A stretch of DNA of 64,000 bases from Arthrobacter silvisoli (GCF_003369445.1 NZ_QRCU01000059.1:124001-188000); one strand, 5' to 3'; shown: positions 42,689 through 51,605, counted from the stretch's first letter. Made by a program: numbers and translations. The notes: a model not told the origin generated them from the letters alone.

Positions 42689-43216
42689 ATGAGCGAGCAC
42701 CACATCAAGCGGCTGGTCATCATGCGCCATGCCAAGTCCGACTGGCCCATGGGTGTCGACGACCATGACCGGCCTCTGGCGGAACGCGGGCACCGGGAGG
42801 CTCCCTTGGCCGGTAAATGGCTCCTGAAGCACGGGGTGGTTCCGGACTTCATCCTGTGTTCCTCTGCCCTGCGGACCCGCCAGACCTGTACCTGGGTGTG
42901 CAACGAGCTCGGCGAGAAGGCCCCGACGCCGAAGCTTGAGGGCGGTCTCTATGCCGCCCCAGCGCTGCGGATGCTCAGCATCATCAACCACGTGCCGGAT
43001 ACGGTCGGCACGCTGATGGTCTTCGCGCACATGCCGGGCGTCCAGGACCTTGCCATGCACTTGGCCTCCCGCGACTCGGACCATGAGGCCTACATGGACG
43101 CCGCCAGCCATTACCCCACCAGCGCCTTGACGGTCCTGGAATTGGAGAAGCCTTGGGCCGAGCTGGACGGGCAGGACGCCCGCCTCACGCATTTCGCCGT
43201 GCCCCGTCCGAAATAG
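42689..43216 (+). CDS. SixA-type histidine phosphatase
   Basis: A 175-residue member of the SixA/histidine phosphatase branch. The catalytic RHG-like motif is MRHAKSDWP (His14), with ALRTRQTC and the second catalytic His in VFAHMPGVQDLA. SixA homologues dephosphorylate phosphohistidine proteins or small phosphorylated metabolites. TATAAA ends 8 nt before the ATG and no ribosome site is seen, suggesting a leaderless transcript. The last 32 bp overlap the PAP2 gene tail to tail. Confidence 0.85.
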   Translation: MSEHHIKRLVIMRHAKSDWPMGVDDHDRPLAERGHREAPLAGKWLLKHGVVPDFILCSSALRTRQTCTWVCNELGEKAPTPKLEGGLYAAPALRMLSIINHVPDTVGTLMVFAHMPGVQDLAMHLASRDSDHEAYMDAASHYPTSALTVLELEKPWAELDGQDARLTHFAVPRPK

Positions 43217-43937
43217 CCCGTTCCGAAATAGCCCGTGCAGGTCCGCGCCGCACCGCGTCAGCGAATACCACGACGGCGGTCACGGCCAGTCCCAGCCCGA
43301 TCGACGCCAGTACGTCGCTCATCCAGTGGTAGCCGAGGTAGATGCGGCTGAAGGCCACCAGGAGCGTCCCGGCGAGTGCAGCGGCCGGGGCGAGCACCGC
43401 CGTCGAACGCCGGCCTGAACGCGACGCCAGAAGATACGCGAGGACGAACAGGAACACCGCGATGCCCGCGGTGTGGCCTGACGGGAAGGACAGGGCGTCA
43501 TCGGGGCCGAGGAGGAAATCCCGGGCCGGCGGGCGGGGCCGGTCCACCCATTCCTTCACCACTGCGGTGACCACCACGGTGAAGCCCATGGCGCACAGCA
43601 GCAGGGCGGGGCGCCACAGTTCGCGGCGGCGGACCCACCACGCCACACAGAATCCCACGCAGATCACGGACATCGCCAGGGGCGACGTCGCCGCGGAAAC
43701 GGCACCGAACAGGGCAGTGAGGACCGGGCCGCGGATTCCCAGGAGGAAGTCGTGGGCCGGGCCGTCGAGCAGTACGAGGCCTGAGGTGGTCTGCACCTGG
43801 GAGTACAGGGTCCAGAACAGGGCATCACCGGCCAACAGGAGGCCGGCCGCCCAGAAAAACAGGGTCCGCTGGGAGGAGCGTGGCGCGGGCGGCGGCGCGG
43901 AAAATTGCCGGGCGCGTTCCCGGAGGGCAAGGTGCAT
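43185..43937 (-). CDS. PAP2-family membrane phosphatase
   Basis: A 250-residue, six-TM phosphatase. The PAP2 triad is complete: KEWVDRPRP (motif 1), PSGHT (motif 2), and SRIYLGYHWMSDV (motif 3). It hydrolyses lipid phosphates such as undecaprenyl or phosphatidic acid phosphate at the outer face. The last 32 bp overlap the SixA gene on the opposite strand, including a short tandem duplication that encodes its C-terminus. Confidence 0.9.
   Translation of the reverse strand: MHLALRERARQFSAPPPAPRSSQRTLFFWAAGLLLAGDALFWTLYSQVQTTSGLVLLDGPAHDFLLGIRGPVLTALFGAVSAATSPLAMSVICVGFCVAWWVRRRELWRPALLLCAMGFTVVVTAVVKEWVDRPRPPARDFLLGPDDALSFPSGHTAGIAVFLFVLAYLLASRSGRRSTAVLAPAAALAGTLLVAFSRIYLGYHWMSDVLASIGLGLAVTAVVVFADAVRRGPARAISERAISDGARRNA
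43203..43231. repeat. 14/15-bp tandem duplication over SixA stop codon
   Basis: CCCGTCCGAAATAG (43203-43216) is followed at once by CCCGTTCCGAAATAG (43217-43231). The first copy ends with the TAG stop of the SixA-type gene, and both encode the repeated AIS of the PAP2 C-terminus. Confidence 0.8.
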
Positions 43938-44012
43938 GTTCCGATGATCCCCGCCCGAACTGCGCGAAAACGGGGAGCTTGCTGGAAGCCGGCTGGGTCC
44001 GCCCTGGTCCGC

Positions 44013-44939
44013 CTACGCCTCGTCCAACTCCGCGGCTGCTTCCCGAAGCAGGCCCACGACGTGCCGGATGCTCGGGCTCGACCGCATCGTCTTGCGGTAG
44101 ACGATGCCCACTTCCCGCTGCTGCCGCGGATTTTCCACCGGCACGGCCACCACGCCAGCGGGAAGCTCCGGCCTGCCGAGCCGCGGGACGAGCGCCACGG
44201 CCACGCCCTGCCGGACCATGGCGATGTGGGTGGAGAAATCGGGGTCGTACATGCGGATGTCCGGTACCTGGCCGAGGCCCGCGAAGATCGCCAGCAGCGC
44301 TTCGTTGCAGATGGCGTTGGACGGCGTGCTGATCCAGGACTCGCCCAGCAGATCGGATGCCTCGACGGCGGACCGCCCTGCCAGGGGGTGCACGGAGTTG
44401 AGCAGCACGTCCGCGGTGTCGGTGCACAGCTCTTCGTGGACCATGTTCCCGGGGATGAGCAGCGGCACGGAGTTCCAGTTGTGGACCACCCCGAGATCCG
44501 CTTCGCCGGAGGCCACGCGCTGCACGGCTTCGCGCGGGTCCTCGGCCAGGACGCGGATGTCCAGCCCGGGCTCGCTGTCGTCCGCCGTCGTGCGGCCGAG
44601 CTTCCCAAGCACCGGTCCCACCAGCCCCCGGCAGGCCGTGGAGAATGCCACGAGCCGCAGCACGCCGCTGGGCTTGGCGGGATCGGCCAGGAGCGTGGTC
44701 TGCAGTTCCTCCAGTTCGCCGAGGATGCGGCGTCCATGCTCCGCGAGGGCCATGCCGCGATCCGTCAGGAGCACTCCGCGGCCGTGGCGCTCGAGAACGG
44801 ACACGCCGCTCTGCTTCTCGAGCTTCTTGATCTGCTGGGACACGGCGGACGGGCTGAAGCCCATGATGTCCGCTGCGGCGATCACCGAGCCGTGCTGTTC
44901 AACTGCGACCAGGGCACGCAGCGCTGCCATCTCAATCAT
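44013..44939 (-). CDS. LysR-family regulator
   Basis: A 308-residue LysR regulator (winged helix at 2-60, ALVAVEQHGSVIAAADIMGF, followed by a periplasmic-binding-like effector domain). It is divergent from the EamA exporter, with 73 bp between starts containing inverted ATGAAGC-type sites, so it probably controls that gene. ATG 44939 is chosen; ATG 44930 is also possible. Confidence 0.88.
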   Translation of the reverse strand: MIEMAALRALVAVEQHGSVIAAADIMGFSPSAVSQQIKKLEKQSGVSVLERHGRGVLLTDRGMALAEHGRRILGELEELQTTLLADPAKPSGVLRLVAFSTACRGLVGPVLGKLGRTTADDSEPGLDIRVLAEDPREAVQRVASGEADLGVVHNWNSVPLLIPGNMVHEELCTDTADVLLNSVHPLAGRSAVEASDLLGESWISTPSNAICNEALLAIFAGLGQVPDIRMYDPDFSTHIAMVRQGVAVALVPRLGRPELPAGVVAVPVENPRQQREVGIVYRKTMRSSPSIRHVVGLLREAAAELDEA

Positions 44940-44988
44940 GAAGCAACGGTACATGATTTCATGAAGAATTCAACGCTGGTGCTTCATG
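44938..44988. promoter_or_regulatory. Divergent LysR/EamA operator region
   Basis: ATGAAGC (44938-44944) and GCTTCAT (44981-44987) form an inverted pair; between them lies TTCATGAA (palindrome). The left half overlaps the LysR start codon, consistent with autoregulation. Confidence 0.45.
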
Positions 44989-45012
44989 GTCCTGGAGTGC
45001 CACAGTTGGATC

Positions 45013-45933
45013 GTGAACCTGCGCCACTCCGCCCTTGCCGTCCTGGTCGCCGTCCTTTGGGGACTCAACTTCGTCGCGATCGATTTCGGCCTGCACCCCT
45101 CCGACGGCCATGGTGGCACTGCCGCTGTCCCGCCGCTGCTGTTCGTGGCCATCCGCTTCGTCCTGGTGGTCTTCCCCTGCATCTTCTTCATCCCCAAGCC
45201 GGACGTCGGCTGGAAGGCGATCGCCGGCGTCGGGCTCTTCATGAGCGCGGGGCAGTTCGGGCTGCTCTACCTGGGCATGGCACTGGGCATGCCCGCAGGG
45301 CTGGCGTCGCTCGTCCTCCAGGCGCAGGTGCTCCTGACAGTGTTGCTTGCCGCCCGGATCCTCGGCGAAAAACCCGGGAAGCGGCAGCTGGCCGGGGTGG
45401 TGCTCGGCGTGGCCGGACTCGCCGTGGTGGCCGTCGGCCGGAGCCTCGTCGCGCCGGTGGTGCCCCTCATGATTGTTCTCGCCGCGGCACTGTCCTGGGC
45501 GATCGGGAATGTGATCGTGCGCAAGGCCAAGGCAGCCTCGGGGCTGGGCCTTGTGGTGTGGTCCGGGGCGGTGGTGCCCCTGCCGCTTGCGGCACTGTCC
45601 CTGCTGGTCGACGGGCCCGACGCCGTCGTCGGCACCCTCACGCAGCTGCAGCCGGCCACCATCCTCAGCGCCCTCTACACGGCGGTCTTCGCCTCGCTGC
45701 TCGGCTACGGAATCTGGAACCGCCTGCTCAGCCTGTACCCGGGCTCGGCGGTCGTGCCATTCACGCTGCTCGTGCCCGTGGTCGGGATGACCGCGGCGTG
45801 GCTTCTCCTCGGGGAGATCCCGACGCCGGCCGAACTGGCGGGCGGACTGATCCTCCTGGCCGGCGTGGCGGTGGCAGTGCTGCAACGGCGGCAGGCATCG
45901 CCCCTGAAGATTCCCCAACTGACCCGCACCTAA
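45013..45933 (+). CDS. EamA/DMT-family exporter
   Basis: A 306-residue, 10-TM drug/metabolite transporter made of two EamA repeats (LAVLVAVLWGLNFVAIDFGL; LVVWSGAVVPLPLAALSLLV). Family members export amino acids and other metabolites. GTG 45013 gives the natural N-terminus; GTG 44986 would add an odd Cys-His extension. Divergent from a LysR gene, its likely regulator. Confidence 0.85.
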   Translation: MNLRHSALAVLVAVLWGLNFVAIDFGLHPSDGHGGTAAVPPLLFVAIRFVLVVFPCIFFIPKPDVGWKAIAGVGLFMSAGQFGLLYLGMALGMPAGLASLVLQAQVLLTVLLAARILGEKPGKRQLAGVVLGVAGLAVVAVGRSLVAPVVPLMIVLAAALSWAIGNVIVRKAKAASGLGLVVWSGAVVPLPLAALSLLVDGPDAVVGTLTQLQPATILSALYTAVFASLLGYGIWNRLLSLYPGSAVVPFTLLVPVVGMTAAWLLLGEIPTPAELAGGLILLAGVAVAVLQRRQASPLKIPQLTRT

Positions 45934-45977
45934 CGTCGTATTGAGGGCTCAAACGACACAAGTGCGAGCTACTTGGG

Positions 45978-46583
45978 TCAGCGGCGGCGGGCCGGAGAGT
46001 TTTGCCGGTTCCCCTTGGCGGGCGCCTTGGGCTGGGACGCAGCTCCCGACGTCGGCCGCTTGGCAGGTGTCGGCGGCACCTTGGCGGCGGGCCGCCGCCG
46101 GGCCGCCGGCGCCGGGCGCCGGGCAGTGCTTGAAGCCGGCCGACCAGCAGGACGCGGTGCGGGCTTGCGCCTTGCAGGGCGTGCCGGGGCGGTCCGGCGG
46201 CCAGGCCACACTGCCCCGACGAAGAGTACGAGCAGGGACGCGCCGCCGGCGGCGAGAGAGAGGTAGAAGTAGCTGTCCGAGTCCTTGCTGCTGACCGCAC
46301 TGCCCAGGGAGTTCTCGCTCAGGGTGAAGGCCAGGCCCCACATGCGCAGGAAGGCGATACCGAAGGCGATGAACAGCGTGCACCCGACAAAGGCCACGGC
46401 CAGGACCAGGTAGCGGCGCCGGGCGAGCACCTGGGTGAGGGAAGCCAGGTAACCCAGCAGCACGGCGCCGAAGAACATGAACAGCACCCACTCTTCGAGG
46501 GTGATCGCCGCCAGGACCAGCAAGGCCCCGGCCACCACCGCGGAAATGACCGCGAGCTTTCCACTGTTCCCCATACGACGCAT
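45978..46583 (-). CDS. Four-TM protein with basic Arg/Pro/Ala tail
   Basis: A 201-residue hypothetical protein. The first 130 residues hold four hydrophobic segments; the C-terminal 70 residues are very basic and low-complexity (RPARRKPAPRPAGRP, RRPAPAARRRPAAKVP), a tail that could bind nucleic acid or the acidic cell surface. The frame and start (ATG 46583, or 46574) are supported by the membrane part. No family recognised. It converges with the EamA gene (44-bp gap) and follows the TetR gene. Confidence 0.6.
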   Translation of the reverse strand: MRRMGNSGKLAVISAVVAGALLVLAAITLEEWVLFMFFGAVLLGYLASLTQVLARRRYLVLAVAFVGCTLFIAFGIAFLRMWGLAFTLSENSLGSAVSSKDSDSYFYLSLAAGGASLLVLFVGAVWPGRRTAPARPARRKPAPRPAGRPASSTARRPAPAARRRPAAKVPPTPAKRPTSGAASQPKAPAKGNRQNSPARRR

Positions 46584-46657
46584 GGATCCATCATCCCCGA
46601 GCGGACGCCGGCGCCCGCACCCCCGCCACGCCGCGGCAGATTGCAGTTGCGTACCGT

Positions 46658-47293
46658 TTAGCGCAGCACGTAGCCGTGCATGAGGGTCATCACCGCGGCC
46701 ACGCTCTGTTCCTTGCTGCGCTCCGGGTTGTAGGTCTGGCGGTCCAGGCCCACCACGAAGATGGCACCGAACATCGCCGCTTCCAGGCTGCCCCGCGCCA
46801 CTCGCGTGTCCACGGGGTACTTCCGGGCCACGTTTTCCAGGGCCGCTCCGATGACGCCGATCAGTTCGGCCCGCAGCTCCGCAAAGAGCTGGCCCCATTC
46901 GTTCGGCGTCTTCCAGTTCTCGCTGACCCAAAGCCGGGCGAAGGACGGGTAGTCGTCCATGAAGTCCATGGCTTGGCCCACCATGGCATCCATGGCATCC
47001 AGGGGATCGGCTTCCGGATCCGCGATGCTTTGCAGCCGGCCCAGCATGATGTCCACGCCGTGGCGCAGCAACTGGGCGATCAGGTCCGACTTGCTGCCGA
47101 AGTTGTAGTACACCGTTCCCTTGGACACCCCGGCCGCGGCCGCGATCTCGTCCACCGTGACCCCGGCCGCCCCGCGCTCGCCGATCAGTTCCATCGAGGC
47201 CTCGAACAGGCGCTGCTTGGTGGCGTTGGTCCGTGCAGGGCGCAGCTTCCTGCCGGCGTCATCCTTCCTGCCCGCGTCATCAGGGGTGCTCAT
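46658..47293 (-). CDS. TetR repressor of the YhgE/Pip operon
   Basis: A 211-residue TetR-family protein with a basic N-terminal tail (DDAGRKLRPARTNATKQRLF) and the helix-turn-helix VTVDEIAAAAGVSKGTVYYN. The C-terminal domain resembles TetR_C-type. It overlaps the YhgE/Pip stop by 4 bp, so it is the last gene of a three-gene operon whose promoter carries a 32-bp palindrome, probably its operator. Confidence 0.88.
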   Translation of the reverse strand: MSTPDDAGRKDDAGRKLRPARTNATKQRLFEASMELIGERGAAGVTVDEIAAAAGVSKGTVYYNFGSKSDLIAQLLRHGVDIMLGRLQSIADPEADPLDAMDAMVGQAMDFMDDYPSFARLWVSENWKTPNEWGQLFAELRAELIGVIGAALENVARKYPVDTRVARGSLEAAMFGAIFVVGLDRQTYNPERSKEQSVAAVMTLMHGYVLR

Positions 47294-49326
47294 ACGGCTA
47301 TCTCCGGCTTCAGGGTCTTCAGGGTCCAATACTTGTGCTTGCGCACGGCCAAGGTGGACAGGGCCGCGCCCAGCAAAGTGTAGCCAAGCAGCCCGAGCAC
47401 CGTGGGCAGGATCATCGACAGGTCCCCGCCGTAGACCAGGTGCCGCATGCCCGTGACAACATAGCCCATCGGCATGATCTGGTGCACCACGTGCAGCGGT
47501 TCCGGGGTGGTCTGCCAGGGGAACGTGCCGCCGGAGGACACCAGTTGCAGCACCAGCAGGATGAGCACCACGAACTTCCCGGGGGTGCCGAGCAGTGCCA
47601 CCACACCCTGGATGATCGCGCTGAACGCCATCGCGGCGGCCAGCATGAACAGCCACATCAGCACCGGGTGGGCCGGGTTCAGCCCGAGCCCGAGGTCCAC
47701 CACGAGGGTCAGGATGCTGGCCTGCAGCACGGACACCGCGAAGAACGGCAGCCAGCCGCCTACGGCGATCTTCCACGAGGGCGCGTTCGAGGCCAGCGCC
47801 CGCTGGGTGATCGGCCGCATGGCCTGCACCAGCATGAACACGCCGATCCACAGGGCCAGGGTCAGGAAGAACGGCGCGAGCCCGGCGCCGTAGGATCCGG
47901 CCTTGGCCTGCGAAACGTTGTTCACCGCCACGGGGTCCGCGATCACTTTGGAGACCTCGCTCTTCTGGGCGTCGTCCGGATTCGGGATCTTGCCTGCACC
48001 CTTGGCGAGTTCGTCCGCCAGGGTGCGCGAACCGTCCGCGGCGGTGGCGGCGCCGCTGGCGAGCCGGGCGGCGCCGTCGTCGAGCTTCGCGGCACCGTCC
48101 GCCAAGGCGGAGGCACCGTCCAGCGCCGTCTGCTGTCCCGCGGCGAGGGTGGCGGCTCCGGTGCTGAGCTGCTCGGCGCCCGCCGAGGCCTGGCCGATCG
48201 CCCCGGTCAGCGCGGGCATCGCCTGAGCGAGCTTGGCCGCTCCGGCGCTCACGGCTGCCGAACCGTCGGAGAGTTGCTGGATTTTCGCGGCGTCGGCGGC
48301 GATCTTCGCCTTCGCACCGGCGACCGGTGCCGATGCCGCGCCGGTGTCGTAGTCGGCCAGGATCCTGTCCGCCTGCTCCTGGGTGATCACTCCCGCGTCC
48401 ATCAGCCGCGCATTGGCGGCGACCACGCGGTCCCGCGCCCCGGCGTCGAACGCTTCCAGTTGCCCGACGACGTCCTGCACCTTCGCGTTCAGCTGCGCGT
48501 TTCCGGCGGCCACCTGCGCGGCGCCGTCGGCGAGCTTCCGCGAATCCGCCGGGAGGCTGGCGGTCTTGTCCCTGAGTTCGGACAGACCCGCACTGAGCTG
48601 GCCCGCCCCGGCGTTGAGCTGGTTCGCTCCGTCGCGCAGCTTGGCCTGGCCGGCCGCGAGCTCAGCGGTGCCGCGGCGCAGCTGGGCGGTGCCGTCATGG
48701 AGCGCGGCGGCGCCGGAACTGAGCTTGCTTACGCCGTCCGACAGTTTCGCGGCGCCGTCTGCCGCCTTCACGATTTGGGCGTGAATGGTGCCGAAGCCGG
48801 TGAGGAGCTGGTTGGCGGTCTCCTCGCCCACTTCCTTGGCCACCGTGGAATGCACGGCCGTGGTGAGCTTGTCCACGATCGTGCTCAGCAGGTAGTTGTT
48901 GGCATCGTTCGTAGTGACGTTGAGCATCGCCTGGTTGGCGGCGTCGAAACTGCCGGGCGAAACCAGGTTGGCGGAGAAATCCTTGGGGATCTTCAGGGCG
49001 AAGGCGTACTTGCCGCTCTGCACCCCGGCGTCCGCCTCCTCGGCAGTGTCCACCTGCTGCCAATTGAAGACATGGCCCTCCACCAGCGAATCGGCCACCT
49101 TGCGGCCGGCCTGCAGTTGTGTGCCGTCGGAGGACGTGGCGCCCGCGTCCTGCACCACCAGTGCGGCGTCGATCTTGTCCAGGTTTCCGTACGGGTCCCA
49201 GTTTGCGTACAGGTACACGGCGCCGTAGAGCAGCGGAACCATGGTCAGGGCAAGGATGGTCAGCTTGGGCAGCAGCCCGCCGGTCATGCGCTTGAGTTCG
49301 GAGCGGGCCAGCCGCAGAACAGTCAC
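47290..49326 (-). CDS. YhgE/Pip-family membrane protein
   Basis: A 678-residue YhgE/Pip protein. One TM helix at the N-terminus (LTILALTMVPLLYGAVYLY) is followed by a large extracytoplasmic region (about 45-460) full of heptad-type helical repeats (GAAKLSDGVSKLSSGAAAL, LAAGQAKLRDGANQLNAGAG), then five or six C-terminal TM helices of ABC-2 type. Relatives include phage-infection protein Pip and ESX-linked proteins. The GTG start overlaps the stop of the pseudo-ATPase gene (GTGA), so the two are coupled. Confidence 0.88.
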   Translation of the reverse strand: MTVLRLARSELKRMTGGLLPKLTILALTMVPLLYGAVYLYANWDPYGNLDKIDAALVVQDAGATSSDGTQLQAGRKVADSLVEGHVFNWQQVDTAEEADAGVQSGKYAFALKIPKDFSANLVSPGSFDAANQAMLNVTTNDANNYLLSTIVDKLTTAVHSTVAKEVGEETANQLLTGFGTIHAQIVKAADGAAKLSDGVSKLSSGAAALHDGTAQLRRGTAELAAGQAKLRDGANQLNAGAGQLSAGLSELRDKTASLPADSRKLADGAAQVAAGNAQLNAKVQDVVGQLEAFDAGARDRVVAANARLMDAGVITQEQADRILADYDTGAASAPVAGAKAKIAADAAKIQQLSDGSAAVSAGAAKLAQAMPALTGAIGQASAGAEQLSTGAATLAAGQQTALDGASALADGAAKLDDGAARLASGAATAADGSRTLADELAKGAGKIPNPDDAQKSEVSKVIADPVAVNNVSQAKAGSYGAGLAPFFLTLALWIGVFMLVQAMRPITQRALASNAPSWKIAVGGWLPFFAVSVLQASILTLVVDLGLGLNPAHPVLMWLFMLAAAMAFSAIIQGVVALLGTPGKFVVLILLVLQLVSSGGTFPWQTTPEPLHVVHQIMPMGYVVTGMRHLVYGGDLSMILPTVLGLLGYTLLGAALSTLAVRKHKYWTLKTLKPEIAV

Positions 49327-50066
49327 TGTGCAGTCCTTTGCAGGGTGTCGGGCCTTTGCAGGGTGTCGGTCCCGGGGACTTCCGGAGCGGAGTCCGCTTC
49401 CTCGGGTGCACCTTCTTCGGTGTCCGCTTCCCTGGCGGGCTCCGGCACGGCGTTGCCGATCGTGGCCGAGGCGCCATCCCAGCCGTCCGGGAGGGCGGAA
49501 ACGACCGCGACGACGGCGAGCGGCCGCCCGGCGTCGTGCGCCAACTGCTCGAGCCGGGGGAGCCAGTCCGCAGGATCGGAGCTGTGCCGGTCCGGGGAGT
49601 CGAGCACCAGGAGGTCAACCGCGGGGTCGGCGAGAGCGAGGGCGGTCAGCAGTTCGAGGCGCCGCGCCGCGGGGAGTTGCTCGATCCAGAGTCCTGCGAT
49701 GTCCTCGAAGCTGTTCACCTTGAGCCAGGGCTTGCTGAGCAGGGCGCCGCGGTACCGGCGCGGGATGAGGGCAAGGTCCTCGGTAACGAGGTCGCGCACG
49801 CTCAAGTGCTGTTCGGGCTCGTTGATTCCGGGGGAGTCGAGCAGCGCGCCCGCCGAGCGGATCTTCCTGGTCCTGGTGGCGCCGTCCCAGCTGAGCAGCC
49901 CGCTTCCGGGCTTCATCCGGCCGCTGAGGGCGAGGGCGAGGGCGGTGCGCTGTTCCTGCCCGTCGCCGCTGATGAGCAGAAGCTGGCCGCGGCGGACCTC
50001 GAGGGAGGTGGGCGGCAGCAGGTCGGCGCGGCGGCCGTTGATCTGGAGTTCCTGTGCGGTGAGCAC
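49323..50066 (-). CDS. Degenerate ABC-ATPase-like partner of YhgE/Pip
   Basis: A 247-residue protein shaped like an ABC ATPase but with broken catalytic motifs. The Walker A place reads ISGDGQEQRTAL (no GxGK; Arg where Lys is expected), the signature region reads QLPAARRLELL (no LSGGQ), and the Walker B region VDLLVLDSPD has Ser in place of the catalytic Glu. The C-terminal 40 residues are acidic and disordered. As the first gene of a coupled operon with YhgE/Pip, it probably acts as a structural subunit. It may be nucleotide-binding-deficient; no ATPase activity should be assumed. Confidence 0.75.
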   Translation of the reverse strand: MLTAQELQINGRRADLLPPTSLEVRRGQLLLISGDGQEQRTALALALSGRMKPGSGLLSWDGATRTRKIRSAGALLDSPGINEPEQHLSVRDLVTEDLALIPRRYRGALLSKPWLKVNSFEDIAGLWIEQLPAARRLELLTALALADPAVDLLVLDSPDRHSSDPADWLPRLEQLAHDAGRPLAVVAVVSALPDGWDGASATIGNAVPEPAREADTEEGAPEEADSAPEVPGTDTLQRPDTLQRTAQ

Positions 50067-50101
50067 CGATGGACCTTTCGAGAGCCTGATGTCACCATCA
50101 T

Positions 50102-50133
50102 TCTATTTGAACTGACTAGTCAGTTCAAATAGA
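50102..50133. promoter_or_regulatory. 32-bp perfect palindrome, probable TetR operator
   Basis: The left 16 bases (TCTATTTGAACTGACT) are exactly mirrored by 50118-50133, with a central ACTAGT. It lies 35 bp upstream of the pseudo-ATPase start, where TetR would block transcription, and just after the stop of the reductase gene. Confidence 0.85.
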
Positions 50134-50135
50134 GC

Positions 50136-51605
50136 TCACAGGCCGTATTTTTCCAAGAGCCGCAGCCACACCTCGCTCAGGGTGGGGAAGGAGGGCACCG
50201 CATGCCACAGACGCTCCACCGGCACCTCGCCCACGATCGCGATCGTGGCCCCGTGCAACAACTCCGCCACGCCGGGTCCCGCGAAGGTGGCGCCCAGCAC
50301 TACGCGCCGGTCTTCGTCCACCACCAGCTGCGCCCACCCCTTGTAGTTCTCCGCGTACAGTTGCGAGCCCGACACGTTGATGGGCAGGTCCACCGAGCCC
50401 GCCCGGATGCCGCGCTCCTGCGCCTGGGCCAGGCTCAGGCCGACGCTCGCTACCTCGGGATCCGTGAAGACCACGCTGGGCACCGCGTGTTCGTTGGCCG
50501 TGCTGGTGACGTGGCTCCAGGGTTTCGGGGCCCGGTGCAGCTTCCCCTCGGAGCGGGCCACGATCGCGTCACCCGTTGCCCGCGCACTGTACTTCCCCTG
50601 GTGGGTCAGCAGCGGAGTGCCCGCGGCGTCGCCTGCCGCGTACAGCCACAGCCCGCTGGTCCCGTCACTCGCGGCCCCCTCCACCAGTCCTGTCGAATCG
50701 GTGCTGAGCCGCACCGCCGCCGGGCCGCCGTCGTCCTCCACTTCCGCGAGCCCGACGCTCTCCAGCCCGAGGTTGTCCAGGGCCGGCCGGCGGCCCGTCG
50801 CCACCAGGAGCTTGTCGGCGTCCAGGACTTTGCCGTCGTCAAGGGTGACGGAGAAGGACTGCTCGTTCGTCCGCACGCTCAGGACGGCGGCGCCGGTGTG
50901 CAGCGCCACGCCGTCGGCGCGCAGCCCGGCCGCAACCAGTTCCGCCGCTTCCTCCGGGAAGGCGCTGAGCAGCCTGCCGCGCGCCACCACCGACACCTGC
51001 GATCCCAGCCGCGCAAAGGCCTGCGCGAGTTCGACGCCGGCAACGCCGCCGCCCAGCACCACGAAGCGCTCCGGGACCTCGCGCGCCGAGGTGGCCCCGC
51101 GGGTCGTCCAGTAGGGGGCCGAGCGAAGGCCTGGAATGTCCGGAATGAGTGGTGTGGAGCCGGTGGCGATGACGACGGCGTGCCGTGCCTTGAGCGCGTA
51201 GCTGTTGCCGTCCACCCCGTCCACCTGGACCTCCCGCGGCCCGGTGATTCGGGCGACGCCGCGCACCAGCTCGATTCCGGCGTCGGACAGCCACTGGACG
51301 CCGCCGTCGTCCTGCCAGCGGTTGGTGAAGTAGTCGCGGTACTTGAGCACGGGCGCGGGGTCCAGGACCTTCGTGACGGAATCGGCGGCGCCGGGGACGG
51401 ATTGTGCGCCATGCAGCGCGGTGCCCGGGCGGAGCAGGGCCTTGGACGGAATGCAGGCCCAGTAGGAGCATTCTCCGCCCACCAGCTCGGATTCGACGAT
51501 GGCTGCTGTGAGGCCTCCCCGGACGACGCGGTCGGCGACGTTTTCGCCGGCGGCTCCGGCACCGATCACGATGACGTCGAATTCCCGGGAGCGCTCCTCA
51601 GTCAT
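50136..51605 (-). CDS. Lpd/mercuric-reductase-family flavoprotein
   Basis: A 489-residue class I pyridine-nucleotide disulfide oxidoreductase. FAD motif VIVIGAGAAGENVADRVV, redox-active CSYWAC (GGECSYWACIPSKALLRP), NAD(P) motif FVVLGGGVAGVELAQAFARL and YAAGDAAG are all present. The C-terminal HxxHPT motif that normally carries the catalytic base reads AVPSFPTLSE, so the His is missing. The enzyme may use another base or another substrate. TAGGCT ends 6 nt before the ATG (leaderless-like). Divergent from the GntR gene. Confidence 0.85.
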   Translation of the reverse strand: MTEERSREFDVIVIGAGAAGENVADRVVRGGLTAAIVESELVGGECSYWACIPSKALLRPGTALHGAQSVPGAADSVTKVLDPAPVLKYRDYFTNRWQDDGGVQWLSDAGIELVRGVARITGPREVQVDGVDGNSYALKARHAVVIATGSTPLIPDIPGLRSAPYWTTRGATSAREVPERFVVLGGGVAGVELAQAFARLGSQVSVVARGRLLSAFPEEAAELVAAGLRADGVALHTGAAVLSVRTNEQSFSVTLDDGKVLDADKLLVATGRRPALDNLGLESVGLAEVEDDGGPAAVRLSTDSTGLVEGAASDGTSGLWLYAAGDAAGTPLLTHQGKYSARATGDAIVARSEGKLHRAPKPWSHVTSTANEHAVPSVVFTDPEVASVGLSLAQAQERGIRAGSVDLPINVSGSQLYAENYKGWAQLVVDEDRRVVLGATFAGPGVAELLHGATIAIVGEVPVERLWHAVPSFPTLSEVWLRLLEKYGL

